Assembly (NCBI GenBank): GCA_051294375.1
Contig: CM119266.1
Coordinates: 21,155,987 to 21,219,986 of the forward strand
Direction of reading: 5' to 3'
Length of the DNA: 64,000 nt
Origin: Paraspadella gotoi
Lineage: Eukaryota > Chaetognatha
Shown here piece by piece: positions 33,413 through 45,831 of the stretch; the first letter of the stretch is position 1; the number at the start of each line of letters is the position of its first letter. The notes under the pieces are model-generated. The model was not told the DNA's origin. It was given only the letters and a program-made list of their open reading frames with translations, and ran no database searches. The translations under genes were made by a program, and so were the position numbers.

Positions 33413-35879
33413 GTAATTAATATTATTAACCAAATCTTGGGTCTTTTTTGAAGAACCTTAGCGAAATGTCTCGCGTGACTGTGAAAGGAGAGGTGAAAGG
33501 CGTTTCTCTGATGTTGCTGTTGTGACCAAAAGCAAAGAAACCTTGAATTCAAAGGTAAAACGCTCATTGGGAAAAATATTGTTGACTTGTCCAAAATTAC
33601 TCCCTTTTAATTAAGGGTTTGTTTATCTTTTAGAATCAAATATTTACAGCGGATGAAAAAATTGTCATGTTAACGCCCTAAAGTCGAAATGAAAAAAAAA
33701 CGCCATATCAATTCGATAAGGGGCAAGAAATTCTGATGGCGTAAAAAAGTGAAAAAGGGGTTGATCTGATCTCGTAAAGAACTTTTATCTAAAACCCCAA
33801 ACATGAGCCTATTAAGTTAATTAACTTCGAAAGAATGAACGGCAATGAGCCCTGTTGGGAATCCGCGCTCAATGCGCTCACTTTTACGAAGGTACTCCGC
33901 GCGGTTGTGATACAAGAGAACGGAGCGCACACGTCTCTCAAGAGAATGTAAAACCCGCGAGCGCTCGGAACGAGGAGTCAGTAGTCTGGCACGCTAGATA
34001 ATCATATTTTTCTTCTAAACCTGGTAGCAAACACGTCACAGTAAATTTTTCGGATGTTTTTATCTTGCTCTCTCTTCGGAATCAGGGATGAACAAGAAAT
34101 CGGGAGGCTCTCTCTCTCTCTCAGTCTCTCTCGTAAAGGCTTTCTCATCTCTCTCTTCTCCTCTCTCTCTCTCTCATCGTCTCTCTCGTCTCTCTCTTCT
34201 CTTCTCTTTCTCTCGGGGCTCTCGTCTCTCTCTCTCTCTCTTTTCCTCTCTCCTAGAAATAAATTCATGAAAATTTCTACTTTTTAAATCGGAAAAAAAA
34301 GTTTATCAAAAATTCTGACGGTTATACAGCTTGGAGTTTTGAGTTTAATTGTATGATGAATTGGAAATTAATGGTGAATTTTTTAATGGAGAAAAAAAAT
34401 AAAACAAATTAGCCGAGATTTAAAAAAAAAACAAACCCTACAACCATCAGATTCTCGGATTTTAAAAGTCGATTGTTAAAAAAATATAGCTGTTTAAATT
34501 AGAAGATATTCTATTTTTTGAAATCGTTTCATCGAAAAAAACCAAGGAAAAAAGCAAACGAATTAAATAAGAAATGTAATCGTACGTACTTTTGCCAACA
34601 GGTGAGTCCTTCTTTTAAAGGGGCGCGTAATGGTAAAAACGACCGTTTTGTTTGTTATTTCTTTATAATTGTTTGGGTCGCAATGTAGCATCACTTTTTT
34701 TCATTTTTCTTTTAAACGCTACTTACGATGTTTTTAAAATTTTTAGCGCAAAAATAACGGTGAATGTTTTGTGGTTTTTGGGGTCATTAACTCCTGACAA
34801 TCTTGTCTCTCACACCGAAAATCCTCATTACGTCAACTTTTTCTTTTCAACCGATATTTTCCTTCTTGTTTTCTCTCCTCTACTCACACCCGGATTTTTT
34901 CGGTACAATATTTTTTATAGTCCCGAGTCCCGTATGTTATATTATTTCGATAAACGGTCACACGTTTAAACTTCCGCCAGTCGTGTGCCTTGGTTTTTTT
35001 CGTCATTTGGACTCGCGACCCCCGTAGAATTAACGGCGTTGTCACTTCGTCTCTCCGAAGCGCTCCGAAGTGAAATGACTCGGGGAATGGAGAGAAATGA
35101 TAGGGAGGAAAAGTAAACGTTAAAAAAAAATTAAAAGAAAATAAAGTCTGGGGGAAAAAAAGGAAGAAAGAGAGAGAGAGAGAGGATGGAAAGAAAAGCC
35201 GAACGAGGTCTTCAAAAGCGCCTCTCCTCTTCATCCGCGTGTTACTCGAATGACTCCCTCTCTCATTCTCTACTCTGTTTTTGATCTCTCACATCTCTCT
35301 ATTCAAAATTTCTTCGTTTTGACTATTTGATTTTTTTTTTTTTGGGAAACAGTGTAAACGAGGGAGAGGAAAGGCATTCCATCCTGAAAGTGTTCAATGC
35401 ATTCCTCGCCCTGGCATTCATGTTTTGAAATAAGATCCTTTCTCCTCAGTCACTCTTCCTCTTTTCCCTCTTCTGTCTTCCTTTCTTCCCTCCTCCTCCT
35501 CCTCCTCCTGCATGTCTCACCAACGTGACTTGTGGCGTTCTCATGAGCGAGAGTGAGGGAAGGAAAAAAGGGAAAAAAGGAAAAAGATAAAATAAAGGAA
35601 GAAGATTAGAAGAAAAAAATAGGGGAAAGAGAGAGAACGCGATGTTTGGGGAGAGACGAGGAGGTGACTATTTTTTGACTAGTATCGTTGACTAAATGGG
35701 GAAAGATGGCCTATGGTATAAATACGTATATGAATACGAATATATGCAATGCATCCATCTAACATTTGGAGAAATGAGAAAATTTGCTGATAGAATAAGA
35801 ATGGATAAATTTTTGGTAATGTACCTCTCAAAGAACAGACTTGGAAATTGAGAGGGGAAAGGAGAAGAGAGAGAGAGAG

Positions 35880-35910
<31 letters not shown>

Positions 35911-36782
35911 AGAGAGAGACGAGAGAGAGGAGAGAGAGAGAGAGAGAGAGAGAGATTCTCAAAAGTGGCTTTAGCCGTTCACTGATGACGATTGAAGTGA
36001 AGCCTATGGAGGTAGGAAACAAGCCCCAGTGGAAGAGGTAGGGAGGAATAAGAAGGAGGATGAGGAGGAAGACGTGGGGGTGAGAGAGAGAGAGAGAATC
36101 TCGAGGAGGAAGAAGAAAGAGAGAAGGAAGGAGAAAGAGGAGGAAGCGAGGACGAGCGAAGCGAACCTCCTTCCCTCTACATATTCCTAAGAATACCAGA
36201 TTTTTCGCCATTCTAACGGTATGGACGACTCCCAAGAAAAATTGCTTCCACCGTAGCGCCGGAGCGGCAGACCCAAACACGTCCGAAGACGGCGAAGACA
36301 CGCGACGACGACGACGACGACGTTATGAAGACGATGACGATGGACGCGATCGCGGGGTGGCGCGAGAGAGAAGAGACGAAGCGTCAAGAAAATCGGCAGA
36401 CGGACGGACGGACGAAGCCAAGCGAGACCCTTGGGAGCCAGAGTGGAAGAGGAGAGAGAGAGAGAGAGAGAGAAGAGGAGGAGAGGAGAGAGGACGAGGG
36501 AGAGGGAGGAGAGGGAGAGAGGAGTGGGGGAGAGGAGACGAGAGAGGGTCCAAAGGAGAAGGAGAGATGATGGAAGAAAAGGTGACCGAAACTCAAAAAA
36601 CACATCATTCGCGGGAAAGAAGAGGAGGAGAGGAGAGTGAGGGAGACACAAGATGAAATGGGAGAGAGTAGGGGAGGAGGGAAGTAAAGGGGGTGGGAGG
36701 GGAGGGAGAAGAAGAGAGAGGCAGAGAGGAGGAAGAGAGGAGAGGTGAGTGTCAGAGAAGAGGAGGGGAGGAGAGAGAGAGA

Positions 36783-36822
<40 letters not shown>

Positions 36823-37542
36823 AGGAGGGCTGACGAGGATTATTGGGAGGTCCGCAACGACGCTCCTCAGAAAAATAACAACGAAATCCGAGGAGGAAAA
36901 GAAAACACGACGGAGCGTTGTCAAAAAGGAGCAAAGTGGATGGAACCAGAAAACAAGCTAGGAAATGAAAGAAAAATGGAGAGGAAACGAAAAAGAGGGA
37001 AAGGAAAGTAAATAAAATGAAAAGAAATGAAATGAATGAAATGAAAGTGAAATGAAAGGAAAGGAAGGAAAGGAAAGGAAGGAAAGGAAGGAAAGGAAAG
37101 AAAGGAAAGGGAAAGGAAAGGAAGATAATTTAATAAAAGAGTGATCGAGGTACATAATAAAGGAAAATTTAAGCGGTTCAATAGATTTGTTAGAAAATGC
37201 GAATTCAATTAAATTCTCGCTAAATAATCCTCGCAACGCTGCACTATGTTCGCTCTAAATAATCTCTTACAACTGGAAGGAAGGAAAAAGAAATGAAAAA
37301 AAAGGAAAGGAAAGGAAAGGCAACAAAATAAGGAAAGAAAAGAAAAAAAGGGAAAGAAAAGCGAAACAAGAAAATATAAGGCTAATATGATTAAGGCATC
37401 AATATAACGAGAACGAAATCGTAACGCAATAATTTTTGAAAACTTACATGTATATGTCATATGTAGACGGGAATCTTCGCTGAAAATCGTGAGGAATTTA
37501 GCAAAGACAAAAATTCAAACTGGTAAATTTCAGTGTAATACG
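33413..37542. repeat. tandem block D2, copy A
   Basis: The 4.1-kb block starts AATATTATTAACCAAATCTT and ends CAGTGTAATACG at a 25-N gap (37543-37567). It contains CT/GA tracts (34109-34255, 35860-35955, 36765-36822), GAC triplets (36302-36322) and an AAAGG array (37050-37125), with no convincing gene. The same sequence with dense one-base indels follows the gap. Confidence 0.85.
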
Positions 37543-37567
37543 NNNNNNNNNNNNNNNNNNNNNNNNN

Positions 37568-38213
37568 ATTAATATTATTAACCAAATCTTTGTCTTTTTT
37601 GAAGAGATCTTAGCTAAATGTCTCGCGTGACTGTGATGTGAGAGTGAAAGGCGTTTCTCTGATGTTGCTGTTGTGACCAAAGAAAGAAACCTTGAATCAA
37701 AAGTAAAACGCTCATTGGAAAAATATTTTGATCTCGTCAAATTACTCCTTTAATTTAATGGTTTTTATCTTTTAAAATCAATGTATACAGCGATGAAAAA
37801 ATTGTCATGTTAACCCTAAAGTCATTGAAAAAAAAACCAATATCAATTCGATAAGGGGCAAGAAATTCTGATGGCGTAAAAAAGTGAAAAAGGGGTTGAT
37901 CTGATCTCGTAAAGAACTTTTATCTAAAACCCCAAACATGAGCCTATTAAGTTAATTAACTTCGAAAGAATGACGCATGAGCTTTGAATCCACGCTCAAG
38001 CGCTCACTTTTACGAAGGTACTCCGCGCGTTTGATACAAAGAACGAGCGCAAGTCTCTCAAAGAATGATAAAACCCGCGAGCGCTCGAACGAGGGAGTCA
38101 GTAGTCACGCTATAATCATATTTTTCTTCTAAAACCTGGTAATCAAACACGTCACAATAATTTTTCGATGTTTTTATCTGCTCTCTCTTCAATCAGGATG
38201 AACAAGAAATCGA

Positions 38214-38266
<53 letters not shown>

Positions 38267-39964
38267 CTAGAAAATAATTCATGAAATTTTCTACTTTTCA
38301 AATCGAAAAAAAAGTTTATCAAAAATTCTGACGGTTATACAGCTTGAGGTTTTGAGTTTATTGTATGATGAATTGACTTAATGGTGATTTTTTTATGGAG
38401 AAAAAAATTAAAAAACAAATTAGCCGAGATTTAAAAAAAAAAACAAACCCTGACAACCATCACGATTCTCGGATTTTAAAAGTCGATTTTAAAAAAAATA
38501 TCGCTGTTTAAATTAGAAGATATTCTATTTTTTGAAATCGTTTCATCGTAAAAAAACCAAGGGAAAAAAAGCAAACAATTATATAGAAATGTAATGTACG
38601 TACTTTGCAACAGTGAGTCCTTCTTTTAAGGGGCGCGTAATGGTAAAACGACCGTTGTTTGTTATTTCTTTATAATTGTTTGGGTCGCAATGTAGCATCA
38701 CTTTTTTTCATTTTTTTTTAAACGCTACTTTACGATGTTTTTTAAAATTTTGTTATAAATTAAGCGCAAAATAACGTGAATGTTTTGTGGTTTTGTCATT
38801 TAACTCCTGAACGATCTTTGTCTCTCACCGAAAATCCTCATTTACGTCAAACCTTTTTCTTTTTCACCGAGGTTTTCCTTCTTGTTTTCTCTCCTCTAAT
38901 CTCCCCCGGATTTCGTACAATATTTTTTAGTCCCGAGTCCCGTATGTAACTCTATTTCGATAAACGTCAACCGGTTTAACTTCCCCGCCCCCCAGTCGTG
39001 TGACTTGGCGTTTTTTCGTCAGTTTGGACGTCGCGACCCCCGTATGTAAACGGGTTTTCGTTGTCTTCCGTCTCTCCGAAGCGCTCCGAAGTGAATGACT
39101 CGGGAATGGAGAGAATGTAGAGGAAAGTAAACAGTTAAAAAAAAAATTAAAGAAAATAAAGTCTGGGGGAAAAAAGGAAAGAGAAAGAGAGAGAGAGAGA
39201 GAGGATGGAAAGAAAAGCGAACGAGTCTTCAAAAGCGCTCCTCCTCTTCATCCACGCGTGTTACTCGAATGACTCCCTCTCTCATTCTCTCTCTGTTTTT
39301 TGATCTCTCACTCTCTCTATTCAATTTCTTCGTTTACTATTTTGATTTTTTTTTTTTTGCGGAACAGTGTAACGAAGGGAGAGGAAGGCTTTCCATCCTG
39401 AAATGCCATGCATTCCTCGCCCTGCATTCATGGTTTTGAATAAGATCCTTTCTCCTCAGTCATTCTTTTTTCCCTCTTCTTTCCTTCCTTTCTTCCTCCT
39501 CCTCCTCCTCCTTCATTCTCACCAACGTGACTTGTGCGTTCCTCATGATGCGAGAGTGAGGGAAGGAAAAAAGGAAAAAAAGGAAAAAGATAAAATAAAG
39601 GAAGAGATTAGAAGAAGAAAATAGGGGAAGAGAGAGAACGTCGATNNNNNNNNNNGAAAAAAAAAAGGAAAAAGATAAAATAAAGGAAGAGATTATAAGA
39701 AGAAAATAGGGGAAGAGAGAGAACGTCGATTTCGGGGAGAAAACGAGGAGGTAACCACTTTTTTGACTATGTATTGTTGACTAAATGGGGAAAATGGTCT
39801 ATGGTATAAATACGTATATGAATACGAATATATGCAATGCATCCATCTAACATTTGAGAGATGAGAATTTGCTGATAAATTAAGATGGGATTACATTTTG
39901 GGTATGTACCTCTCAAAGAACAGACTTGGAAATTGAGAGGGGAAAGGAGAAGAGAGAGAGAGAG

Positions 39965-39995
<31 letters not shown>

Positions 39996-40510
39996 AGAGA
40001 GAGACGAGAGAGAGGAGAGAGAGAGAGAGAGAGAGAGAGATTCTCAAAAAGTGCTTTAGCCGTCTCACTGATGACGATTGAAGTGAAGCTATGGAGGTGG
40101 AAAAAGCCCATGGAAGAGGTAGGGAAGGAATAAGAGGAGGATGAGGAAGACGTGGGGGGGAGAGAGAGAGAGAATCTTCGAGGAGGAAGAAGAAGATGAG
40201 GAGGAGAAAGAGGAGGAAGCGAGGACGAGCGAGCGAACTCCTTCCCTCTACATATTCCTAAGAATACCAGATTTTTCGCCCTTCTACGGATGACGAACTC
40301 CAAAAAATTCTTCCACCGCGCGACCCAAACACGTCACGAGACGGCGAAACACGACGACGACGACGACGACGACNNNNNNNNNNNNNNNNNNNNNNNNNGG
40401 AGACGAAGATGCGCGCAGACACAAGAGGAGGAGGGAGGAGGGAGGAGGGAAGGAGACAAGGAGATGAAGGAAGAGAAGGAAGAGGAAGTGAAAGTGAGAG
40501 AAAGAGTGAG

Positions 40511-40559
<49 letters not shown>

Positions 40560-41296
40560 GAGAGAGAGAGTAGAGTGAGGAGGGCTGACGAGGATTATGG
40601 GAGGTCCGCAACGACGTCTCAGAAAAAATAACAACGAAATCAAGGCGAGGAGGAAAAGAAACACACGACGGAGCGTTGGTCAAAAAGGAGCAAAGTGGAT
40701 GGAACAGAAAAGAACAAGAGAACTAAGGAAATGAAAAGAGAAATGGAGAAGGAAACGAAAAAGAGGGAAAGTGAAAGTAAAAAAAAAAGAGAAATGAAAT
40801 AAAGTGAAAGAAAGGAAAGGAAGGAAAGGAAAGGAAGGAAAAGGAAAGGAAAGGAAAGGAAAGGAAAGGGAGAAGGGAAAGGAAGATAATTTAATAAAAG
40901 AGTGATCGAGGTTAGCAATAATAAAGAGAAAATTTAAGCGGTTTCAATAGATTTGTTAGAAAATGCGCAATTCAATTAAATTCTCGCTAATGCAATCCTC
41001 GCTAACGCTCGCACTATGGTTGCTCTAAATATCTCTTACAACTGAAGGAAGGGAAAAGAAATGAAAAAAAAGGAAAGGAAAGGAAAGGCAAAAAATAAGG
41101 AAAGAAAAGAAAAAAAGGGAAAGAAAAGCGAAAAAGAAAATATAAGGTAATACTGATTAAGGCATAATATAATATATATTGTATACTGTAGAGTGAATGT
41201 TCGCTGAAATCGCTTTTCGACGAGAAATTTAAAGACAAAAATTCAAACTGTAAATTTCAGTGTAATACGATCTCGTCCTTGCTATTGATACAAATT
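37568..41296. repeat. tandem block D2, copy B (error-rich, two gaps)
   Basis: 37568-40373 matches 33420-36322 and 40399-41290 matches the end of copy A. Gaps of 10 N (39646-39655) and 25 N (40374-40398) interrupt it; the roughly 83 bp on the two sides of the 10-N gap (39563-39645 and 39656-39739) are near-identical, so the ends overlap and were never merged. Confidence 0.85.
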
Positions 41297-42172
41297 GGAG
41301 ACGAAGATGCGCGCAGACACAAGAGGAGGAGGAGGAGGAGGAGGGAAGGAGCAAGGAGATGAAGAAAGAGAAGAGAAGGAAAGTGAAAAGTGAGAAGAGA
41401 GAGAGAGAGAGAGAGAGAGAAGAGAGAGGAGAGAGAAGAGAGAGAGAGAGAGAGAGGGCTGACGAGGATTATTGGGGAGGTCCCGCAACGACGTCTCAGA
41501 AAAATAACAACGAAATCAGAGCGAGGAGGAAAGAAACACGACGGAAGGCGTTGGTCAAAAAGACAAAGTGGAGGAAAGAAAAGAAAAAGATAGGAAAAAT
41601 GAAAGAAGAAAAAGAAATGGAGAGAAAGAAAAAAGTGAAAGGAAAGTAAAGAAAAGAAAGAAATGAAATGAAAGAAGAAAGGAGGAATGAAAGGAAAGGA
41701 AGGAAAAGGAAAGGAAAGGAATAAGAAAGGAAAGGAAGAGGAAAGGAAAGGGACAGATAATTTAATAAAAGAGTGATGAGGTTAGCATAATATAAGAGAA
41801 AGAATTTAAGCGGTTTCAATAGATTTGTTAGAAAATGCGCATTTCATATTAAATCTCGCTATGCAATTGCCTCGCTAACGCTCCATATGCTTGCTCTAAA
41901 ATCTCTTACAACTGAAGAAGGGAAAGAAATGAAAAAGGAAAGGAAAGGAAGGCAAAAAATAAGGAAAGAAAAAGAAAAAAAAGGGAAGAAAAGCGGAAAA
42001 GAAAATATAAGGTAATACTGATTAAGGCATAATATCAGACGTCGTACGTAATTGGTATACTGTAAAGTGAGGGAATGTCGCTGAAAAATCGGACGTGAGA
42101 AATTTGAAAAGAGACAAAAAATCAAACTGTAAATTTCAGATGTAATACGATCTCAGTCCTTGCTAATTGATA
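41297..42172. repeat. tandem block D2, copy C (partial)
   Basis: It repeats 40399-41290, from GGAGACGAAGATGCGCGCAG to the TTTCAG.TGTAATACGATCTC end, again with scattered indels. Unique sequence resumes near 42175. Confidence 0.85.
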
Positions 42173-42213
42173 CAAAAATTCTGCACACGTTTTTTATATT
42201 TTTAGTGCCTGAT

Positions 42214-42219
<6 letters not shown>

Positions 42220-42290
<71 letters not shown>

Positions 42291-42353
42291 AATGAGAGCG
42301 AGAGAGAGAGAAGAGAGAGAAAGAGAGANNNNNNNNNNNNNNNNNNNNNNNNN
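42220..42353. repeat. GA microsatellite ending in a 25-N gap
   Basis: (GA)n at 42220-42328 continues on the other side of the gap 42329-42353. Confidence 0.95.
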
Positions 42354-42360
42354 AGAGAGA

Positions 42361-42513
42361 ATGTTGAAAAAATTTTTGTTCGTGTCCTTCTCGAGTTTTA
42401 AAGGTTACGACTTGTTAAAAATGAAAAACAATATCGATTTACCCGAAAAGAAAACATTAGAAACGAAGGATAAAAATTTAAATAAGCGAAGCGCCCCCGC
42501 CTCAGTCGCGTAG
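42361..42513 (+). CDS. 50-aa ORF with leader-like start
   Basis: ATG 42361 (A at -3) follows the GA tract and opens MLKKFLFVSFSSFKGYDLL, then a lysine-rich polar part (EKKTLETKDKNLNKRS) ending APASVA at TAG. The stop lies in the first of two 22-bp direct repeats (42500-42521 and 42522-42543). It could be a small secreted or organelle-targeted protein, or a first exon. Unknown family. Confidence 0.25.
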   Translation: MLKKFLFVSFSSFKGYDLLKMKNNIDLPEKKTLETKDKNLNKRSAPASVA

Positions 42514-42607
42514 CACCTCCGCCTCAGTCGCGTAGCATCCCCGTCCCTTCGTCCCTCCATCGGTCCGGTCGTCATCGTCCGCTCAATTTTTCGCACGACC
42601 AAATTGT

Positions 42608-42820
42608 ATGTTTGAACAACAAAAACCTAATTTACATAAACGACGAGTTTATTTTTTTTTCGCAGGACGGAAAAAATTGAACGGCTTCAAATTTGTACCC
42701 CCCCCATTTCGGCCCTCTCCCTCTCTCCCTTTTTTTTGTTTGAACGAATCAGAACATTTAAATATTTCAATTCCGAATCCGAAAAATCCGAGACGAATAC
42801 GAAGCATTAACGCGATATAA
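42608..42820 (+). CDS. 70-aa ORF or exon, unknown protein
   Basis: The frame from ATG 42608 (MFEQQKPNLHKRRVYFF) stays open to TAA at 42818-42820. A strong acceptor, T-run then TTCGCAG (42665), lies in frame, so it may be an exon beginning at 42666: RKKLNGFKFVPPPFRPSPS, then CLNESEHLNISIPNPKN and RRIRSINAI. The composition is non-repetitive with one N-x-S sequon (NIS). No family recognised. Confidence 0.33.
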   Translation: MFEQQKPNLHKRRVYFFFAGRKKLNGFKFVPPPFRPSPSLPFFCLNESEHLNISIPNPKNPRRIRSINAI

Positions 42821-42884
42821 CGAACGATAAAAAAAAAACAGATTAAAAAAAAAAGTATTGCGTTTGCTTATTTGACGGATTTTG

Positions 42885-42917
42885 ATTGGACGAGAATCAC
42901 GTGGGTCACGTGATTGG
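42885..42917. promoter_or_regulatory. double E-box flanked by CCAAT boxes
   Basis: ATTGG (42885-42889), TCACGTGG (42897-42904), TCACGTGA (42906-42913) and ATTGG (42913-42917) lie within 33 bp. E-box plus inverted CCAAT (NF-Y) pairs are typical of proximal promoters. The next 550 bp (42920-43560) contain an open minus frame (43061-43450) without an ATG and no clear gene. Confidence 0.4.
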
Positions 42918-43558
42918 TGCATGACACTGAAACGGAACGAGAATCCAGGGAAAGGCAAACATCCTTAACAAAGTTTCAAATTTTATATTGCGTTTGTAAT
43001 ATTTACAATCTGTAAAACATTAAAATAGATACTTACTGACCTACGACGTTAGCCAACTGTTTATGTTAATCTAAGATGGTTTTGGATCTGTTTTTCTAAA
43101 AACCGTAACAATATAAAACGTTTACTATCATTAACTTCTAGAACTAAACCCGATATAAAGATTAAACGATAAGGCCAAAGCTCATGGTTTAAAAACTCAT
43201 GGTCAAAGAGTTTTGTCTCGCAATCGGAATTCGAAACAAAGAAAAATCTCGAGAAAACATAAGAGAACCGTGAGTCTTCAAATCTAACGCGGCCCCGATC
43301 GAGCATTAGCCCAACGCGCAAACCGGTACTCCGTTCGTCTGGGTCAAAACAAAGAAACATTTGGAAAGAAAGATAAAACGCGAGGGTCAAACGTGAAAGT
43401 AAAGGATGGTTCGAGACCTGAAATAGATTTACTGACGTAGAATCTGTCACCGAATTAGATACGGAGGCGTTGACCTGAGAGGGATGTTGGAAAACGGATG
43501 AAAAAAAAACTTAAAGAAAGAAATTGAGAAAGGCTCTTTGAGCTCTCAGTTGTCTTCT

Positions 43559-43561
<3 letters not shown>

Positions 43562-43637
<76 letters not shown>
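43562..43637. repeat. CT microsatellite
   Basis: About 38 CT units. Confidence 0.97.
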
Positions 43638-43642
<5 letters not shown>

Positions 43643-43735
43643 TTTATTACTAAGAAGAAATAACGTCTCTTCGTCGAGCGGAGAAAACTGGACAATTAGT
43701 TTCTGTTACATCCGGATTCTCGGCGACAGTGAAGG

Positions 43736-43831
43736 ATGTTACGGTTGAAGCGGAGAAGAAAGATGGACAATAGCGAGGAGAAAATCATCAGAGCAAGAAA
43801 CCTGCAAATCCACGGCTTCGGGCAGAATGTG
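43736..43831 (+). CDS. gene start running into a 545-N gap
   Basis: ATG 43736 (A at -3) opens MLRLKRRRKMDNSEEK, then IIRARNLQIHGFGQNV, and enters the gap 43832-44376. After the gap one frame reads QISVNETSCYKIEL before TGA, but the frame across the gap is unknown. The basic N-terminus and mixed polar sequence look coding. No family recognised. Confidence 0.28.
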
Positions 43832-44376
43832 NNNNNNNNNNNNNNNNNNNNNNNNNNNNNNNNNNNNNNNNNNNNNNNNNNNNNNNNNNNNNNNNNNNNN
43901 NNNNNNNNNNNNNNNNNNNNNNNNNNNNNNNNNNNNNNNNNNNNNNNNNNNNNNNNNNNNNNNNNNNNNNNNNNNNNNNNNNNNNNNNNNNNNNNNNNNN
44001 NNNNNNNNNNNNNNNNNNNNNNNNNNNNNNNNNNNNNNNNNNNNNNNNNNNNNNNNNNNNNNNNNNNNNNNNNNNNNNNNNNNNNNNNNNNNNNNNNNNN
44101 NNNNNNNNNNNNNNNNNNNNNNNNNNNNNNNNNNNNNNNNNNNNNNNNNNNNNNNNNNNNNNNNNNNNNNNNNNNNNNNNNNNNNNNNNNNNNNNNNNNN
44201 NNNNNNNNNNNNNNNNNNNNNNNNNNNNNNNNNNNNNNNNNNNNNNNNNNNNNNNNNNNNNNNNNNNNNNNNNNNNNNNNNNNNNNNNNNNNNNNNNNNN
44301 NNNNNNNNNNNNNNNNNNNNNNNNNNNNNNNNNNNNNNNNNNNNNNNNNNNNNNNNNNNNNNNNNNNNNNNNNNNN
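43832..44376. other. assembly gap, 545 N
   Basis: Unsequenced; all long frames reported across it are translations of N. Confidence 0.99.
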
Positions 44377-44666
44377 CAAATAAGCGTCAACGAAACGAGT
44401 TGTTATAAAATTGAGTTATGATATCTTTTGTAATTTAAGTTTAACAAAATGATTTCCCTAGACTGAGGTCGCTCGACGACAATAACCGGTTATGAATCGG
44501 CATAACCTAGAAACAGAAGAACATCGGCATTACATTATCGAATCAAGATTATTTTAAATTTAAAGGTGTATACAAAATTGTTTATTTAGGTAAAATTAAT
44601 CAACAAAACTACAGTAATCGTTAAAAAAAATGTGGGTTTAATTCTGCACCAAATTCTACGTAAAAT

Positions 44667-44930
44667 ATATAAATTCCGGTCCTATAATATTTATTCGAAA
44701 TTCGAAATTAAATTAATTTTTTAAGTTAAAAATATTAGGTTAGTGATTAGAGTTAGAAATTAAGGGTTAGAGTTACGGTTTGGGATTAGGTTAAGGGTTA
44801 GGGTTAGGGTTAGGGTTAAGCAATGGTTTATAAGTTTAAGAATATATTTAGATTAAATATTAAAATTGAAAATTAATTTCTGGGATAAACGAACAGAAAT
44901 GAGGCCCTCTAGGAAAAAAAAACCTAATTT
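44667..44930 (+). repeat. R2 repeat copy 2 with TTAGGG units
   Basis: It contains degenerate GGTTAG units and three uninterrupted TTAGGG hexamers near 44791-44818, flanked by the same ends as the copy at 18420-18943 (opposite strand). Interstitial telomere-like DNA carried inside a dispersed repeat. Confidence 0.6.
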
Positions 44931-44995
44931 ATTTTTAAATTCTTGTACGAACTAAAGCTTTCGAAAGTGTGATCGCGTAGGAGAAGAGAAAAGAG

Positions 44996-45290
44996 TCAGA
45001 GAGCGACGCGCGGAGGAGGGTGTCCGATGGGGCGGGGCGGGGGTCGAGGGGCACGGGACCATAGCGCCGCCCTAAAGGGAGGGGAATTTGGATTTATTAC
45101 AATCTTCCTCCCGGTCGACGTCATGCGAAAATAAGGAGAACCTGGCGGCGGGTTTACGTGGATTTTATATTCGAAAATAGAAAAAGGTTGTTGTTGGTTG
45201 TCATTGATTTTGCCTGGATGGACACTTTTTCTCCAGATGACCGTGCACACGGTTTTTATTGTTAAAACAAACAAGAAAAATGAATTAAAA
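44996..45290. other. CpG/G-rich block
   Basis: A GC-rich block (45000-45130) with a minus-strand frame (MTSTGRKIVINPNSPPF from about 45121, then Pro/Arg-rich) that lacks splice or context support. Confidence 0.3.
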
Positions 45291-45570
45291 AAATATCGAT
45301 TTTGCGATTGTTCAAATTAAAAATCAAAATAGACGACCTAATTAAAAAAAAAATCTTATTATCTACGAATTTGATTTTTCTTCCAATCATACCGCGAATT
45401 TACAATCAAATTTGTCGATTTAATTATTATTCTATGGCCTTACTCTCACTTCATCTTCTTTCACCAAAAACTCGCTCATTAAGTCACATCTTAACTATCA
45501 GATAAAATTTCGCATTAATTTTCTTGAATTTACTTATAAAACCATCTAGTCTTACGCCGCCCGTTCAGAG

Positions 45571-45831
45571 ATGATGATTTCAATTTTCGTTTCTTTTTTT
45601 CATCGTGTCATAATTCACTCAAACCCTCAATACTTTCCCTCTCATCCATTGGCTGCCACCCCCACCACACCCCACCACCCCCTTCGCGGTTTTATAGCGA
45701 ATATTTCTCGCCCCCCCTCCTCATACCCCCTCTTCTTTCGATTCATTTTCCATTTCTGGGGTTTTTCTTTCTCCCTCCTCGAATTTATGCCGTTGAAAGA
45801 CTCATTTGTCTCGACTTTCATGACAACATGA
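45571..45831 (+). CDS. 86-aa ORF with leader and membrane-like segment
   Basis: ATG 45571 (G at -3) starts MMISIFVSFFHRVIIHS, a signal-like leader. A Pro/His-rich stretch (HPLAATPTTPHHPL) and a hydrophobic segment (YPLFFRFIFHFWGFSFSLL) follow, ending FMTT at TGA. It could be a small secretory-pathway protein. T-rich composition makes hydrophobic frames easy to get by chance. Unknown family. Confidence 0.23.
   Translation: MMISIFVSFFHRVIIHSNPQYFPSHPLAATPTTPHHPLRGFIANISRPPSSYPLFFRFIFHFWGFSFSLLEFMPLKDSFVSTFMTT

Noticed and set aside
36187-36924. 245-codon minus-strand ORF
   Set aside because: Ser/Leu/Pro-rich reading of purine-rich simple sequence, disrupted in the second copy of the block.
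43061-43450. 129-codon minus-strand frame
   Set aside because: No ATG, no clear splice sites and no recognisable motif, although it is non-repetitive.
43696-44408. Frames of about 200 codons across N (also 15554-16118, 47650-48855, 57638-58249 and 59140-59561)
   Set aside because: Most codons are N; length is meaningless.
44791-44818. True telomere or chromosome end
   Set aside because: Only three exact hexamers, embedded in a dispersed repeat with unique sequence on both sides.
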